Assembly (NCBI GenBank): GCA_944324485.1
Contig: CALUWM010000018.1
Span: 1 to 34,042 of the forward strand
Direction of reading: 5' to 3'
From: Candidatus Gastranaerophilales bacterium
Lineage (GTDB): Bacteria; Cyanobacteriota; Vampirovibrionia; Gastranaerophilales; Gastranaerophilaceae
Length of the DNA: 34,042 nucleotides
Translations under genes and position numbers: made by a program
Shown here: positions 1-7,385 of the stretch, in pieces
Position numbering within the stretch: the stretch's first letter is position 1
How the letters are laid out: each line of letters starts with the position of its first letter
Notes under the pieces: generated by a model
What the model was told of the DNA's origin: nothing
Seen by the model: the letters and a program-made list of their open reading frames with translations, nothing else
The model's database searches: none

Positions 1-27
1 TCGCATTTGTGCGATTAATAGTCCCAT
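1..27 (-). CDS. Start of an unknown protein, cut by the window edge
   Basis: On the minus strand an ATG at 27-25 follows the stop of the upstream small gene by two bases and opens a frame reading MGLLIAQMR to the window edge. A weak purine-rich stretch lies just before it. The start resembles that of the 340-residue protein at 13943 (MGLAASQAR), so both may belong to one family, but nine residues are too few to prove it. Tight spacing suggests co-transcription with the 89-residue protein. Confidence 0.35.
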
Positions 28-29
28 AC

Positions 30-299
30 CTATCTCATTTCGTTAAATTTGTTGCCCCTTAGAAAAACATGCTCATTGTTTTGAGCTATTAGTTTTTCCA
101 TTTGGTTTAATTGGTGCATTTGGTATTTTAATTTGTATTTTACCATTTTCCTTTTTTTATTTATGGAAAGTGCATCCTTTAAACCCGCCACAATCTCTTT
201 TTGCAAGATTTTTATCGGATTATTTCTTCTTAAATAATTTCTTGAATAATTTAAGAAGGTTTTTAATCTTTTTATACTTGCTGCAATTGATTGCTGCAT
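30..299 (-). CDS. Small basic protein of unknown function (89 aa)
   Basis: I do not recognise this protein. It is very basic (many Lys and Arg), has no signal peptide or membrane segment, and looks largely helical, with a Q/N/M-rich middle (around residues 58-75) that could form a coiled coil. The start is well supported: an AAGGAG Shine-Dalgarno sits 9 bases before the ATG. The next ATG begins two bases after its stop, so it is probably the first gene of an operon running off the left edge. Its leader carries a perfect 15-bp inverted repeat (318-356), which may control it. It is divergent from secD. Confidence 0.6.
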   Translation of the reverse strand: MQQSIAASIKRLKTFLNYSRNYLRRNNPIKILQKEIVAGLKDALSINKKRKMVKYKLKYQMHQLNQMEKLIAQNNEHVFLRGNKFNEMR

Positions 300-317
300 T
301 TTAGGCTTCTCCTTGTT

Positions 318-356
318 TTGCTTTTATTAAAGAGAGTCCTACTTTAATAAAAGCAA
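318..356. repeat. Perfect 15-bp inverted repeat with 9-nt loop
   Basis: TTGCTTTTATTAAAG at 318-332 is matched by its exact reverse complement at 342-356, with a 9-base loop. It lies just upstream of the Shine-Dalgarno of the minus-strand gene at 299 and about 145 bases before the secD promoter. Neither strand has a T-run after the stem, so a Rho-independent terminator is unlikely. An operator or a leader RNA hairpin fits better. Confidence 0.85.
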
Positions 357-500
357 CTACGAAATAAAAATTGTCTTTTTGTAAATGTATGTTACGTTGA
401 TAAGATAATATTTTTGTCGTCATTTTTCTTGTATAACTTTAAATATTGATACAAAAATTTACATTAAATTATACCTTTGTCTATTACCATTCTTAATAAT

Positions 501-529
501 TTAACTTTAAAATATTTTTTTGTTATAAT
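501..529 (+). promoter_or_regulatory. Likely promoter of secDF
   Basis: TTAACT (501-506), a 17-base spacer and TATAAT (524-529). The -10 is extended, with TG at 521-522. The predicted transcript start is near 536, giving a leader of about 25 bases with GAGGAA before the secD ATG at 562. The rest of 357-500 is AT-rich with no other feature I can support. Confidence 0.6.
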
Positions 530-561
530 TTAAATAATTATTATAGTTTTGAGGAAATCAA

Positions 562-1872
562 ATGAAAAATAAACTCATTCTTTTTTGGATTATTATGGCA
601 ATTACCATAGCTAGCATTTTTGTTGATTATAAGAAGCCTGCTAGCTTAGGATTGGATTTAGTTGGTGGTTCAAGACTTATGCTTGAGGCTCAAACTTCTG
701 CTTCTGTTCCTAAAATTACTCCTGAGATTATGGATAGTTTGCAATATGCTATTGAAAACAGAGTTAATGCTATGGGTGTCGGTGAAACAATAGTCCAAAG
801 AATAGGTACAAAAAGACTTTTAATTGAAATACCAAATATAACCGATACTACAAAAGCTAAAGAATTTATTGGGCAAACAGCTCAATTAGAATTCAAAAGA
901 CCAAAAATCTTACCTGATGGCACTATGGAGTGGGAATCTACCGGATTAACAGGTAAAGACTTAAGAAAATCTCTTGTCGGTTCTGCGCCTACTACGGGAG
1001 AATGGATGGTAGAATTGGAGTTTAATGCTGAAGGCGCTAAAAAGTTTTCTGATTTAACAAAAGAATTGACCGGAAAACAAATGGCAATTTTCTTTAATGA
1101 TAAATTGCAATCTGCTCCAAGAGTAAATGAACAAATTTCAGGCGGAAGAGCTCAAATAACAGGCGGCGAAGGCGGATTTGAGTACAATGAAGCCAAAGAA
1201 ATGGTTGATCTGTTAAATGCAGGTGCTTTGCCGGTTGGTGCAGAGGTTATACAGGAAGAATCAGTTGGTCCTACTCTGGGTCAAGACAGTATTAACAAAT
1301 CGAAAGTTGCCGGAATAATCGGTATCAGTGTAGTTATGCTGTTTATGATTTTATATTATCGTGTTTTGGGTCTTATCTCTTGTTTTGCTTTGATTATTTA
1401 TTCACTTGTAAATTTTGCAATATTTAAGCTTATACCTGTAACTCTTACTTTAACGGGAATAGCCGGTTTTATACTTTCGATAGGTATGGCGATTGATGCT
1501 AATATATTAATATTTGAAAGAACAAAAGAAGAGCTTAAGATGGGCAGATCATTGTTTACTGCTATAAATTCGGGTTTTGATAGAGCATTTACAAGTATTT
1601 TTGATTCTAATGTTTCAACAATTATGACTTGTTTAATTTTATATTATTTTGGTGCATCTATGGTTAAAGGTTTTGCTTTGACATTGATTATTGGTGTATG
1701 TTTATCAATGTTTAGTGCAATAACTGTTACAAAAAACTTTATGCATCTAATATTTGGTTCAAAGGAAATGAAATATCCGGAATTATTCGGGTTAAGAAAA
1801 GAAGATATAGAAAATGCTTATGTAGCCAAAGAAACAAAACGTGAAAAGGCAAAATTTGGCGTTTTGGATTAA
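562..1872 (+). CDS. secD: Protein translocase subunit SecD
   Basis: SecD is the RND-type membrane partner of SecYEG. With SecF it uses the proton-motive force to help pull exported proteins across the inner membrane. What is seen: an N-terminal membrane segment (about residues 5-22), the SecD signature GLDLVGGSRLMLEA directly after it, a periplasmic region with paired domains, the SVGPTLGQDSI motif at the start of the membrane block, and about five further transmembrane helices containing the AIDANILIFER signature. At 436 residues it is shorter than the 615-residue E. coli protein but normal for compact bacterial SecDs. GAGGAA lies 5 bases before the ATG. secF follows 24 bases downstream. Confidence 0.97.
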   Translation: MKNKLILFWIIMAITIASIFVDYKKPASLGLDLVGGSRLMLEAQTSASVPKITPEIMDSLQYAIENRVNAMGVGETIVQRIGTKRLLIEIPNITDTTKAKEFIGQTAQLEFKRPKILPDGTMEWESTGLTGKDLRKSLVGSAPTTGEWMVELEFNAEGAKKFSDLTKELTGKQMAIFFNDKLQSAPRVNEQISGGRAQITGGEGGFEYNEAKEMVDLLNAGALPVGAEVIQEESVGPTLGQDSINKSKVAGIIGISVVMLFMILYYRVLGLISCFALIIYSLVNFAIFKLIPVTLTLTGIAGFILSIGMAIDANILIFERTKEELKMGRSLFTAINSGFDRAFTSIFDSNVSTIMTCLILYYFGASMVKGFALTLIIGVCLSMFSAITVTKNFMHLIFGSKEMKYPELFGLRKEDIENAYVAKETKREKAKFGVLD

Positions 1873-1896
1873 TAATAAAATCAGGAGAAATTTATA

Positions 1897-2883
1897 ATGG
1901 CAAATACAAATTTAATTAAAGAAAAATATAAATTAGATATCGTTAAATATAGATATTTTTGGTTAAGTTTTACAGGAATTTTGTTAATTCCTTGCATACT
2001 TGCAATAATTTATCTTATGGTTACTCAGCCAAATCATTCTCCTTTGAAATTAGGAATTGACTTTACGGGCGGTACTATACTTCAATATAGTATAGATAAA
2101 AAAGTTTCTATTGATGAAATTGGAAAAATAAGGACTGATTTACAAAAAATTGGTGTTAAAAACCCTGTAATTCAAACTACAACTGAAGCAGGTGTTGAGG
2201 AATCTAAATCTGAGGTTAAAAATCTAATTTCAATCAGAACAACCTTTATAGGTGACAAAGAAAGTAAGGATAAGGTTGGCGAAATTACAGACGCAATCGT
2301 TAAAGATTTTAGTTCTGCAAAATTAGTGCAGGTTAATTCAGTGGGGCCGACATTAGGGTCTGAATTATTAAGAAATACATTAACAGCTTTAATTTTAGCT
2401 TTTATATTAATGGTTGTATATATTTCTTTTAGATTTAGAACTGAATATGGTTGGATTGCACTTTTGACATTGTTTCAGGACGTAATTGTTGTAGTAGGTG
2501 TGTTCGCTATAAAAGGTATATTTTTTGATACAACCGTTGATAGTCTTTTTATTACGGCACTTTTAACAATAATTGGTTATTCTATTAATGATACAATAGT
2601 TGTTTTTGATAGAATCAGGGAGAATATGCGCTTTCTGGCAAAAAAATATTCATCCAGTGAAATTATTAATGCTTCCATAAATCAAACGTTAGCTCGTTCT
2701 ATAAATACATCTGCTACTACTTTGTTTACATTGTTGGCTTTGTATTTCTTCGGTGGTTCTACTATTAAAGATTTTGTTCTTGCAATAATAATAGGTGTAG
2801 TTGCGGGTGCTTATTCTTCAATATTCACTGCCGGACCAATTTTATTCATTGTAAAAGAACGAATTGAAAAAAAACATGCATAA
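1897..2883 (+). CDS. secF: Protein translocase subunit SecF
   Basis: SecF pairs with SecD to form the accessory complex that drives late steps of protein export. It has an N-terminal membrane segment (about residues 20-42), the GIDFTGGT signature, a small periplasmic domain, the SVGPTLGSELL motif and five C-terminal helices with the NDTIVVFDRIREN signature that is diagnostic of the family. Its 328 residues match the usual length. AGGAGA precedes the ATG. The last 20 bases overlap the next gene in another frame, so translation of the two is probably coupled. Confidence 0.97.
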   Translation: MANTNLIKEKYKLDIVKYRYFWLSFTGILLIPCILAIIYLMVTQPNHSPLKLGIDFTGGTILQYSIDKKVSIDEIGKIRTDLQKIGVKNPVIQTTTEAGVEESKSEVKNLISIRTTFIGDKESKDKVGEITDAIVKDFSSAKLVQVNSVGPTLGSELLRNTLTALILAFILMVVYISFRFRTEYGWIALLTLFQDVIVVVGVFAIKGIFFDTTVDSLFITALLTIIGYSINDTIVVFDRIRENMRFLAKKYSSSEIINASINQTLARSINTSATTLFTLLALYFFGGSTIKDFVLAIIIGVVAGAYSSIFTAGPILFIVKERIEKKHA

Positions 2884-3316
2884 AAAAAATAAAAAAGAAT
2901 ATGCTTCTCTCGCTCAGTTTATTGCTTCAAAACGAGAAGAATTTGGCTATTCTCAAGAAGAATTTGCTTTAAAATCAGCACTTCCGATTGATGTAATACA
3001 ATCGATTGAACAGGGTTTTGATTTGTTTTTGTCAACAACGGTAAGACAGAAAATTGCTAATTGTTTGAAAATTGAAAACAAAGAAATAAAGTTGTATGAA
3101 ATAAAAGCTGGATTTAATTTAACTAATAGTTCAGTTATGGATGAAATTAAAGAAGCGATACTTTTAAACTCATCAAATCCTAATTTTGTAATTAAATGTC
3201 CTGTTTGTGGAGAAAAATTATCTACAAGAATTGCAAAATTATATGATCTTGAGGATAATTTGATATTAAGACCAAAAGCAAGGTGTACAAAATGTCCTTT
3301 TCAATTAATCGACTAG
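2864..3316 (+). CDS. HTH (XRE-like) protein with C-terminal zinc ribbon
   Basis: The N-terminal half (about residues 13-68) reads as an XRE/Cro-type helix-turn-helix: a first helix, then GYSQEEFALKSALP and VIQSIEQGF in the positions of the two HTH helices. The C-terminal part has two cysteine pairs, CPVC and CTKC, about 33 residues apart, typical of a zinc ribbon. The function is not known; a DNA-binding regulator is the natural guess. The start is either TTG at 2864, inside secF, or ATG at 2876, which also overlaps secF. Neither has a strong Shine-Dalgarno, which fits reinitiation after secF. Its TAG stop shares the palindrome CTAG with the stop of the convergent gene. Confidence 0.75.
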   Translation: MKKNMHKKNKKEYASLAQFIASKREEFGYSQEEFALKSALPIDVIQSIEQGFDLFLSTTVRQKIANCLKIENKEIKLYEIKAGFNLTNSSVMDEIKEAILLNSSNPNFVIKCPVCGEKLSTRIAKLYDLEDNLILRPKARCTKCPFQLID

Positions 3317-5115
3317 ATTTTCGAAACTACTTGATTTCTTCCTGATTCCTTTGCCTTATATAGACATTTATCAGAATATTCAATTATTTCTTGAGGTTTT
3401 GTTCCGTTTTCGCCTACTGTTGCAACACCTACGCTGATTGTAACATTTACTTTTTCATTGTTTGCAAGTATGAATTTGTTGTTTCTTACGGTATTGCATA
3501 TTTTTTCAGCTGTGATTATTGCTTCATCTTTGTTAGTGTTTGTTAATATGACTGCCATTTCTTCTCCACCGTATCTGCATGCTATATCGGATGTTCTGGA
3601 GTTTTTCTTTAAAATGCTTGCCACTTGTTTTAAGACGCAGTCGCCTGATTGATGTCCGTATGTGTCGTTAAATTTTTTGAAAAAATCAATATCAATTAAA
3701 ATCATTGAAAACACATTGCCATATCTTTCATAATTATTAACTTGGTTAATCATTTGTTCTTGAAAATATCTATGATTATATAATTGGGTCAATCCATCTG
3801 TTACTGCAAGCTTGTATGTTTGTTCGTAATCTTTTGATTTCATCAGATATTTTTCACAATATATCAGGATAAATGTTGCTATTATTGTTATATAGGGCAT
3901 TACAAGAGAAATCCAAATATTCCAATTTGCCATAATAAATGTTGAAATAATAGTATATATTATTAACGTTGCAACTAAAAGTACTATTGTTTTAGGTACA
4001 GAGGTTGTTTTTAATACTACATAACCTACAAAAAAGCTTAATAATATTGATATAACTAAATCAAATTCCGGTGCTATTTTTTTTATAAAATCGTTATCTA
4101 AAATATTATTTAGAAAAGTTGCATGCAATTCTACTCCTGCAAGATTGGATTCAGTAGGTACGCTTTTAATATCCGAAAGACTTGTTGCTGTTGTTCCTAT
4201 ATAAATTATTTTATTTTTAAAGTTTTTATTAAAATATTCTGAATTATTTTCTTTACTTGCTTTAACAGCTTCCCAAAAAGAAACATGCTTAAATGTTCCG
4301 CTTTTTCCGTACCAATTTAAAATTGCTCTTTGAGTGGTGTCTAGTGGTATTTCGTGGTTGTTATCTAGTATTATTTTATTATCTTTAAAAGAAATACTGT
4401 CTTGATTTAATATGTCTATTGCAACTGCAAGTGATAAGTTTGGATAATAATCACCTTTGTATTTAAAGACAGGTGTTGTATTTCTTATGATTCCGTCACT
4501 ATCTCTTGTAACATTTATAATGCCTATGTTTTTAGTTGCTTCAATAAGTTCTTTCATTATTGTTCTGCAATTTATAAATGTAATATAGGGATTATCTATA
4601 AGGTTACCTTCTTTTATTTTTAATTTTAATTTATCGTCCAGCTTTTCTGATTTTCTTATTTCATCAGAATAATTGTCAAAATTCATTGATAAATATATAT
4701 TTTGATTGTTTTTTATAGTGTTTATGAAATTGTTATCAGCTTTTTTATCAGATAAATTTGGTTTAACAAAAAGCATATCAAAAATAATATATTTAGGATT
4801 AGCATTTTCTATTGAATTAACAACATCGCTCCAAATTTGTCTTGATATTGGCCATGAGCCATATTTGTCCATGATATATTCATATGTTGCATCATCAACT
4901 GCTAAAATAACTATATCTTTGTTTGGTGTTTTGTTTTTATAAATTATATTTTGTCTTAAATCAAATGAGCTTTGTTCGATTTTTGTTATAAATTCTTGAA
5001 ATTTTGCAAAATGTCCAAGCCAAATTAAAAGACTAAATAACAAAATTACAATTATTGTGTATATGATGTAGGTAAGTTTTTTATTTTTCATTTTATTTTC
5101 CATTAATGAATCCAT
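3313..5115 (-). CDS. CHASE2-domain diguanylate cyclase (GGDEF)
   Basis: A membrane-bound sensor predicted to make cyclic di-GMP from two GTP. Order seen: one N-terminal membrane helix (about residues 14-34), a large extracytoplasmic CHASE2 domain (about 40-345; landmarks AVDDATYEYI, GSWPISRQIW, IIFDMLF), three membrane helices (about 350-425), and a GGDEF domain (about 435-600). The active-site motif is GGEEM, an accepted variant, and an RTSD inhibitory site lies exactly five residues upstream, so the enzyme should be product-inhibited. No EAL domain is present. Possible starts are ATG at 5115, 5103 or 5091; the last is one base after the stop of the small upstream ORF. This domain order is common in cyanobacteria. 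The input signal of CHASE2 is unknown. Confidence 0.93.
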   Translation of the reverse strand: MDSLMENKMKNKKLTYIIYTIIVILLFSLLIWLGHFAKFQEFITKIEQSSFDLRQNIIYKNKTPNKDIVILAVDDATYEYIMDKYGSWPISRQIWSDVVNSIENANPKYIIFDMLFVKPNLSDKKADNNFINTIKNNQNIYLSMNFDNYSDEIRKSEKLDDKLKLKIKEGNLIDNPYITFINCRTIMKELIEATKNIGIINVTRDSDGIIRNTTPVFKYKGDYYPNLSLAVAIDILNQDSISFKDNKIILDNNHEIPLDTTQRAILNWYGKSGTFKHVSFWEAVKASKENNSEYFNKNFKNKIIYIGTTATSLSDIKSVPTESNLAGVELHATFLNNILDNDFIKKIAPEFDLVISILLSFFVGYVVLKTTSVPKTIVLLVATLIIYTIISTFIMANWNIWISLVMPYITIIATFILIYCEKYLMKSKDYEQTYKLAVTDGLTQLYNHRYFQEQMINQVNNYERYGNVFSMILIDIDFFKKFNDTYGHQSGDCVLKQVASILKKNSRTSDIACRYGGEEMAVILTNTNKDEAIITAEKICNTVRNNKFILANNEKVNVTISVGVATVGENGTKPQEIIEYSDKCLYKAKESGRNQVVSKI

Positions 5116-5275
5116 ATGTCAATTCATCAATAATTTTATATACGGGGTTGTTGTCTATAAATTTAAGCTTGATGCCAAAATTGAGCATAAGATTAAAAAG
5201 CTCGCTTTTTAAAGGAGTTTCATCTGCACCGGATATATATTTTAATAAACATTTTTCATTTTGGTTGCTTAACAT
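5093..5275 (-). CDS. Possible small protein upstream of the diguanylate cyclase (60 aa)
   Basis: A 60-residue frame with balanced amino-acid use and no low-complexity tract. I do not recognise it. Its stop overlaps the longest form of the diguanylate cyclase, or sits one base before the alternative ATG at 5091, an arrangement typical of coupled translation. There is no clear Shine-Dalgarno before its ATG, which keeps confidence moderate. It could be a partner or regulator of the cyclase, or the remains of a longer N-terminal gene. Confidence 0.5.
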   Translation of the reverse strand: MLSNQNEKCLLKYISGADETPLKSELFNLMLNFGIKLKFIDNNPVYKIIDELTYGFINGK

Positions 5276-5369
5276 ATTAAAATTTTCTTATATTGTTAAC
5301 ATAATTAAATCAACCTTAAGAACAGTTTAGTGTTGAATTTTATACTTTAAACAATGTATTTTTTATAAA

Positions 5370-6653
5370 TCAAAGGTCTGAAATGACAATGGTAAAGTCT
5401 TTTCCTGTGCGGTTTATGCCTATGGGATCATATATTGTATGTTGATCTTTTATTTCGGGGATTGTTTTTTTAAGGTCGTTTATAATTTCACCTGCAATAT
5501 CTGCGTTATGAACTGCTATGTAGTCTTTAGAGGCAGAATTCGAGGATTGCATTTTTATATTTGTAATACCTCTTGCTTCAAGCTCTTGTTTTAGCGTGTT
5601 TGCTTTTTCTTCCTTTGCATTTGCATAAAGAATCCCTACATTTAATTCTTTATAGTCAACATCGGTTTTGTTTCTGTATATCATTTTGTTGATTAAATCT
5701 TGTGTTCTTATTGGGTCTATAATCCAATAACTTATAACACCTTTTGTTGAGGGTGATCCAGGAATTGTTGCAATTTGAATAGTTGATGTGTCAACATTTT
5801 TTGCCATTCCTGCGTATTTTGCAAGGTCATAAGCTGATAAATCCGTTTGTATATATTCAGGTATAATTTTCAAAAGCTCCGGAATTTTAACTATCACCGT
5901 AGGGTCTTTAAGCCTTTCTAATAGTGCATTAAAGAACCATTGTTGGCGGCGGATTCTTCCTATATCTCCAAAAGAATCGTGCCTGAATCTCAAATAACCT
6001 TCAGTTTGCCTTCCTGTAAGGATATGATCACCTTGTTTTAGGTTTATATGAAGATTTGCTGAATAATCATCATATTTCATATTTTTTTCAATATATATAG
6101 GTAAACCGCCTAATGTGTCAATCATTTTTATGACACCTTCGTTTGAGATTGCAATATAATTGTTTATTTTAACACCAAATGTTTCTTCCACTGTTCTGAC
6201 TGCTAATTTCGCTCCGCCAAAGGCAAAAGCGTGGTTTATTTTGTCTGCTTTGTTTTTTCCTGCTATATATACTTTTGAGTCTCTGGGAATTGAAATAACA
6301 TTTATGTTTTTTCCATAGGGTGCAATGCTTATTAATAGCATTGTGTCTGAACGATTTCCTTTAAATGGATTTTCAGTGTTTGATGCAACATCAACGCCCA
6401 TTAGTAAAATATTTTGTCTTCTTGGTGAAAAATTAAAACTTAAATCAATCGGATTATGAGCTTTTGATTCTGTTTTAGCTATAAAATCCGTTTCGATTTT
6501 ATTATTTAAAAAATAAAAAACAGCAACACAAATAATACCTATTAAAAGTAGAAATTTTGGAAAGTTGTTGTTTTTCTTCGGTCTCCTTCTTCTTTTATAT
6601 TGCGGGCGTATAGGAATTCTGTATACTTGTGTTCTTTCTTCTAGGCTGTTCAT
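5370..6653 (-). CDS. LytR-CpsA-Psr (LCP) family cell-envelope protein
   Basis: LCP proteins are membrane-anchored phosphotransferases that attach lipid-linked glycopolymers to peptidoglycan or related envelope acceptors. The protein has a basic cytoplasmic tail (KRRRRPKK), one membrane helix (about residues 33-50), then the LCP domain (about 75-270) with the expected conserved stretches: NILLMGVD, RSDTMLLISI, SIPRDSKVYI, KINHAFAFGG, DTLGGL and RFRHD followed by DIGRIRRQQ. The Arg and Asp residues that bind the pyrophosphate lipid are present. A C-terminal LytR_C-like domain follows (about 340-425, starting VGILYANAK). The start has no strong Shine-Dalgarno; a TATAAT box lies 31 bases upstream (6684-6689, minus). 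The acceptor polymer is unknown. Confidence 0.93.
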   Translation of the reverse strand: MNSLEERTQVYRIPIRPQYKRRRRPKKNNNFPKFLLLIGIICVAVFYFLNNKIETDFIAKTESKAHNPIDLSFNFSPRRQNILLMGVDVASNTENPFKGNRSDTMLLISIAPYGKNINVISIPRDSKVYIAGKNKADKINHAFAFGGAKLAVRTVEETFGVKINNYIAISNEGVIKMIDTLGGLPIYIEKNMKYDDYSANLHINLKQGDHILTGRQTEGYLRFRHDSFGDIGRIRRQQWFFNALLERLKDPTVIVKIPELLKIIPEYIQTDLSAYDLAKYAGMAKNVDTSTIQIATIPGSPSTKGVISYWIIDPIRTQDLINKMIYRNKTDVDYKELNVGILYANAKEEKANTLKQELEARGITNIKMQSSNSASKDYIAVHNADIAGEIINDLKKTIPEIKDQHTIYDPIGINRTGKDFTIVISDL

Positions 6654-6788
6654 TTTATTACCGTTAATTATTTTATATTTTTTATTATACTACATAAATA
6701 AAAACCAAAAATATTTTATTTTTACTATACACAAAAGTCGAATTTTAGTGTATTATTTTGTTATATATCAGGCTTTAAAGGGGTTTAT

Positions 6789-7385
6789 TTGAAAAAATAT
6801 ATAAAATATTTTTTGATTTTTTTATTTTTTTTGTACACTGCGATATATAATATATCATTAGCATCAAATAATAGCAATATAGATGAAATAAAACAGCAGG
6901 CGTATGCTTTATATGCTACAAAGAATTTTGAAGAGGCCTATAAATTATTGGAGAATCTTCCTGTCAGTGAAAAAAACGGAGAGGTTTATTTGATGTTAGC
7001 AAACTTATCGGAAGAATTAAAAAGCGATAATGATGCTATAAAATACCTAAATAAGGCTCTTGATAGGGACTATACTTTTTATAAAGCTTATTATAATTTA
7101 GGTTGCATTTTTGCAAAAAAGAATTCTTATCTTTTAGCTGCTAATAATTTTGAACTTGCATTAAAATATAATAAAACGTTTGCTGATGCTTATTATAACT
7201 TAGCTTGTTGTCAAATTAAACTTAAAAATTATTCTCAAGCAAAGAAAAATTTAATAAAGGCTATTGAACTCGAACCTCAAAATAAAGACTATTATTATAA
7301 TTTAGCATACTGTTATAAGCAGTTAAATAAAACAAAACAAGCAAAAAGACTTCTTGAAACATATGATTCTTTAAATAAGGCTTGA
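6789..7385 (+). CDS. Exported TPR-repeat protein
   Basis: It begins with a signal-peptide-like sequence (two Lys, a long hydrophobic core, cleavage near SLAS, about residue 26), then four to five tetratricopeptide repeats of 34 residues, e.g. AYYNLGCIFAKKNSYLLAAN and the similar units starting ADAYYNLA and KDYYYNLA. TPRs hold protein partners, so it is probably a periplasmic scaffold; the partner is unknown. The start is TTG, supported by AAAGGGG about 6 bases upstream. The 3' end overlaps the convergent ABC transporter gene by 15 bases. Confidence 0.85.
   Translation: MKKYIKYFLIFLFFLYTAIYNISLASNNSNIDEIKQQAYALYATKNFEEAYKLLENLPVSEKNGEVYLMLANLSEELKSDNDAIKYLNKALDRDYTFYKAYYNLGCIFAKKNSYLLAANNFELALKYNKTFADAYYNLACCQIKLKNYSQAKKNLIKAIELEPQNKDYYYNLAYCYKQLNKTKQAKRLLETYDSLNKA

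Noticed and set aside
318..356. Inverted repeat as a terminator
   Set aside because: No T-run follows the stem on either strand, and no gene ends nearby.
562..1872. SecD as truncated
   Set aside because: It is shorter than the E. coli protein, but all signature motifs and the full membrane block are present, as in other compact SecDs.
5106..5330. Plus-strand ORF of 74 codons
   Set aside because: It is opposite the 60-codon minus frame, Ser/Leu/Ile-rich in the way of antisense frames, and has no ribosome site.
6728..6752. Hairpin TACAC-AAAA / TTTT-A-GTGTA between the LCP and TPR genes
   Set aside because: A bulged, AT-rich stem between divergent genes; not strong enough to call.
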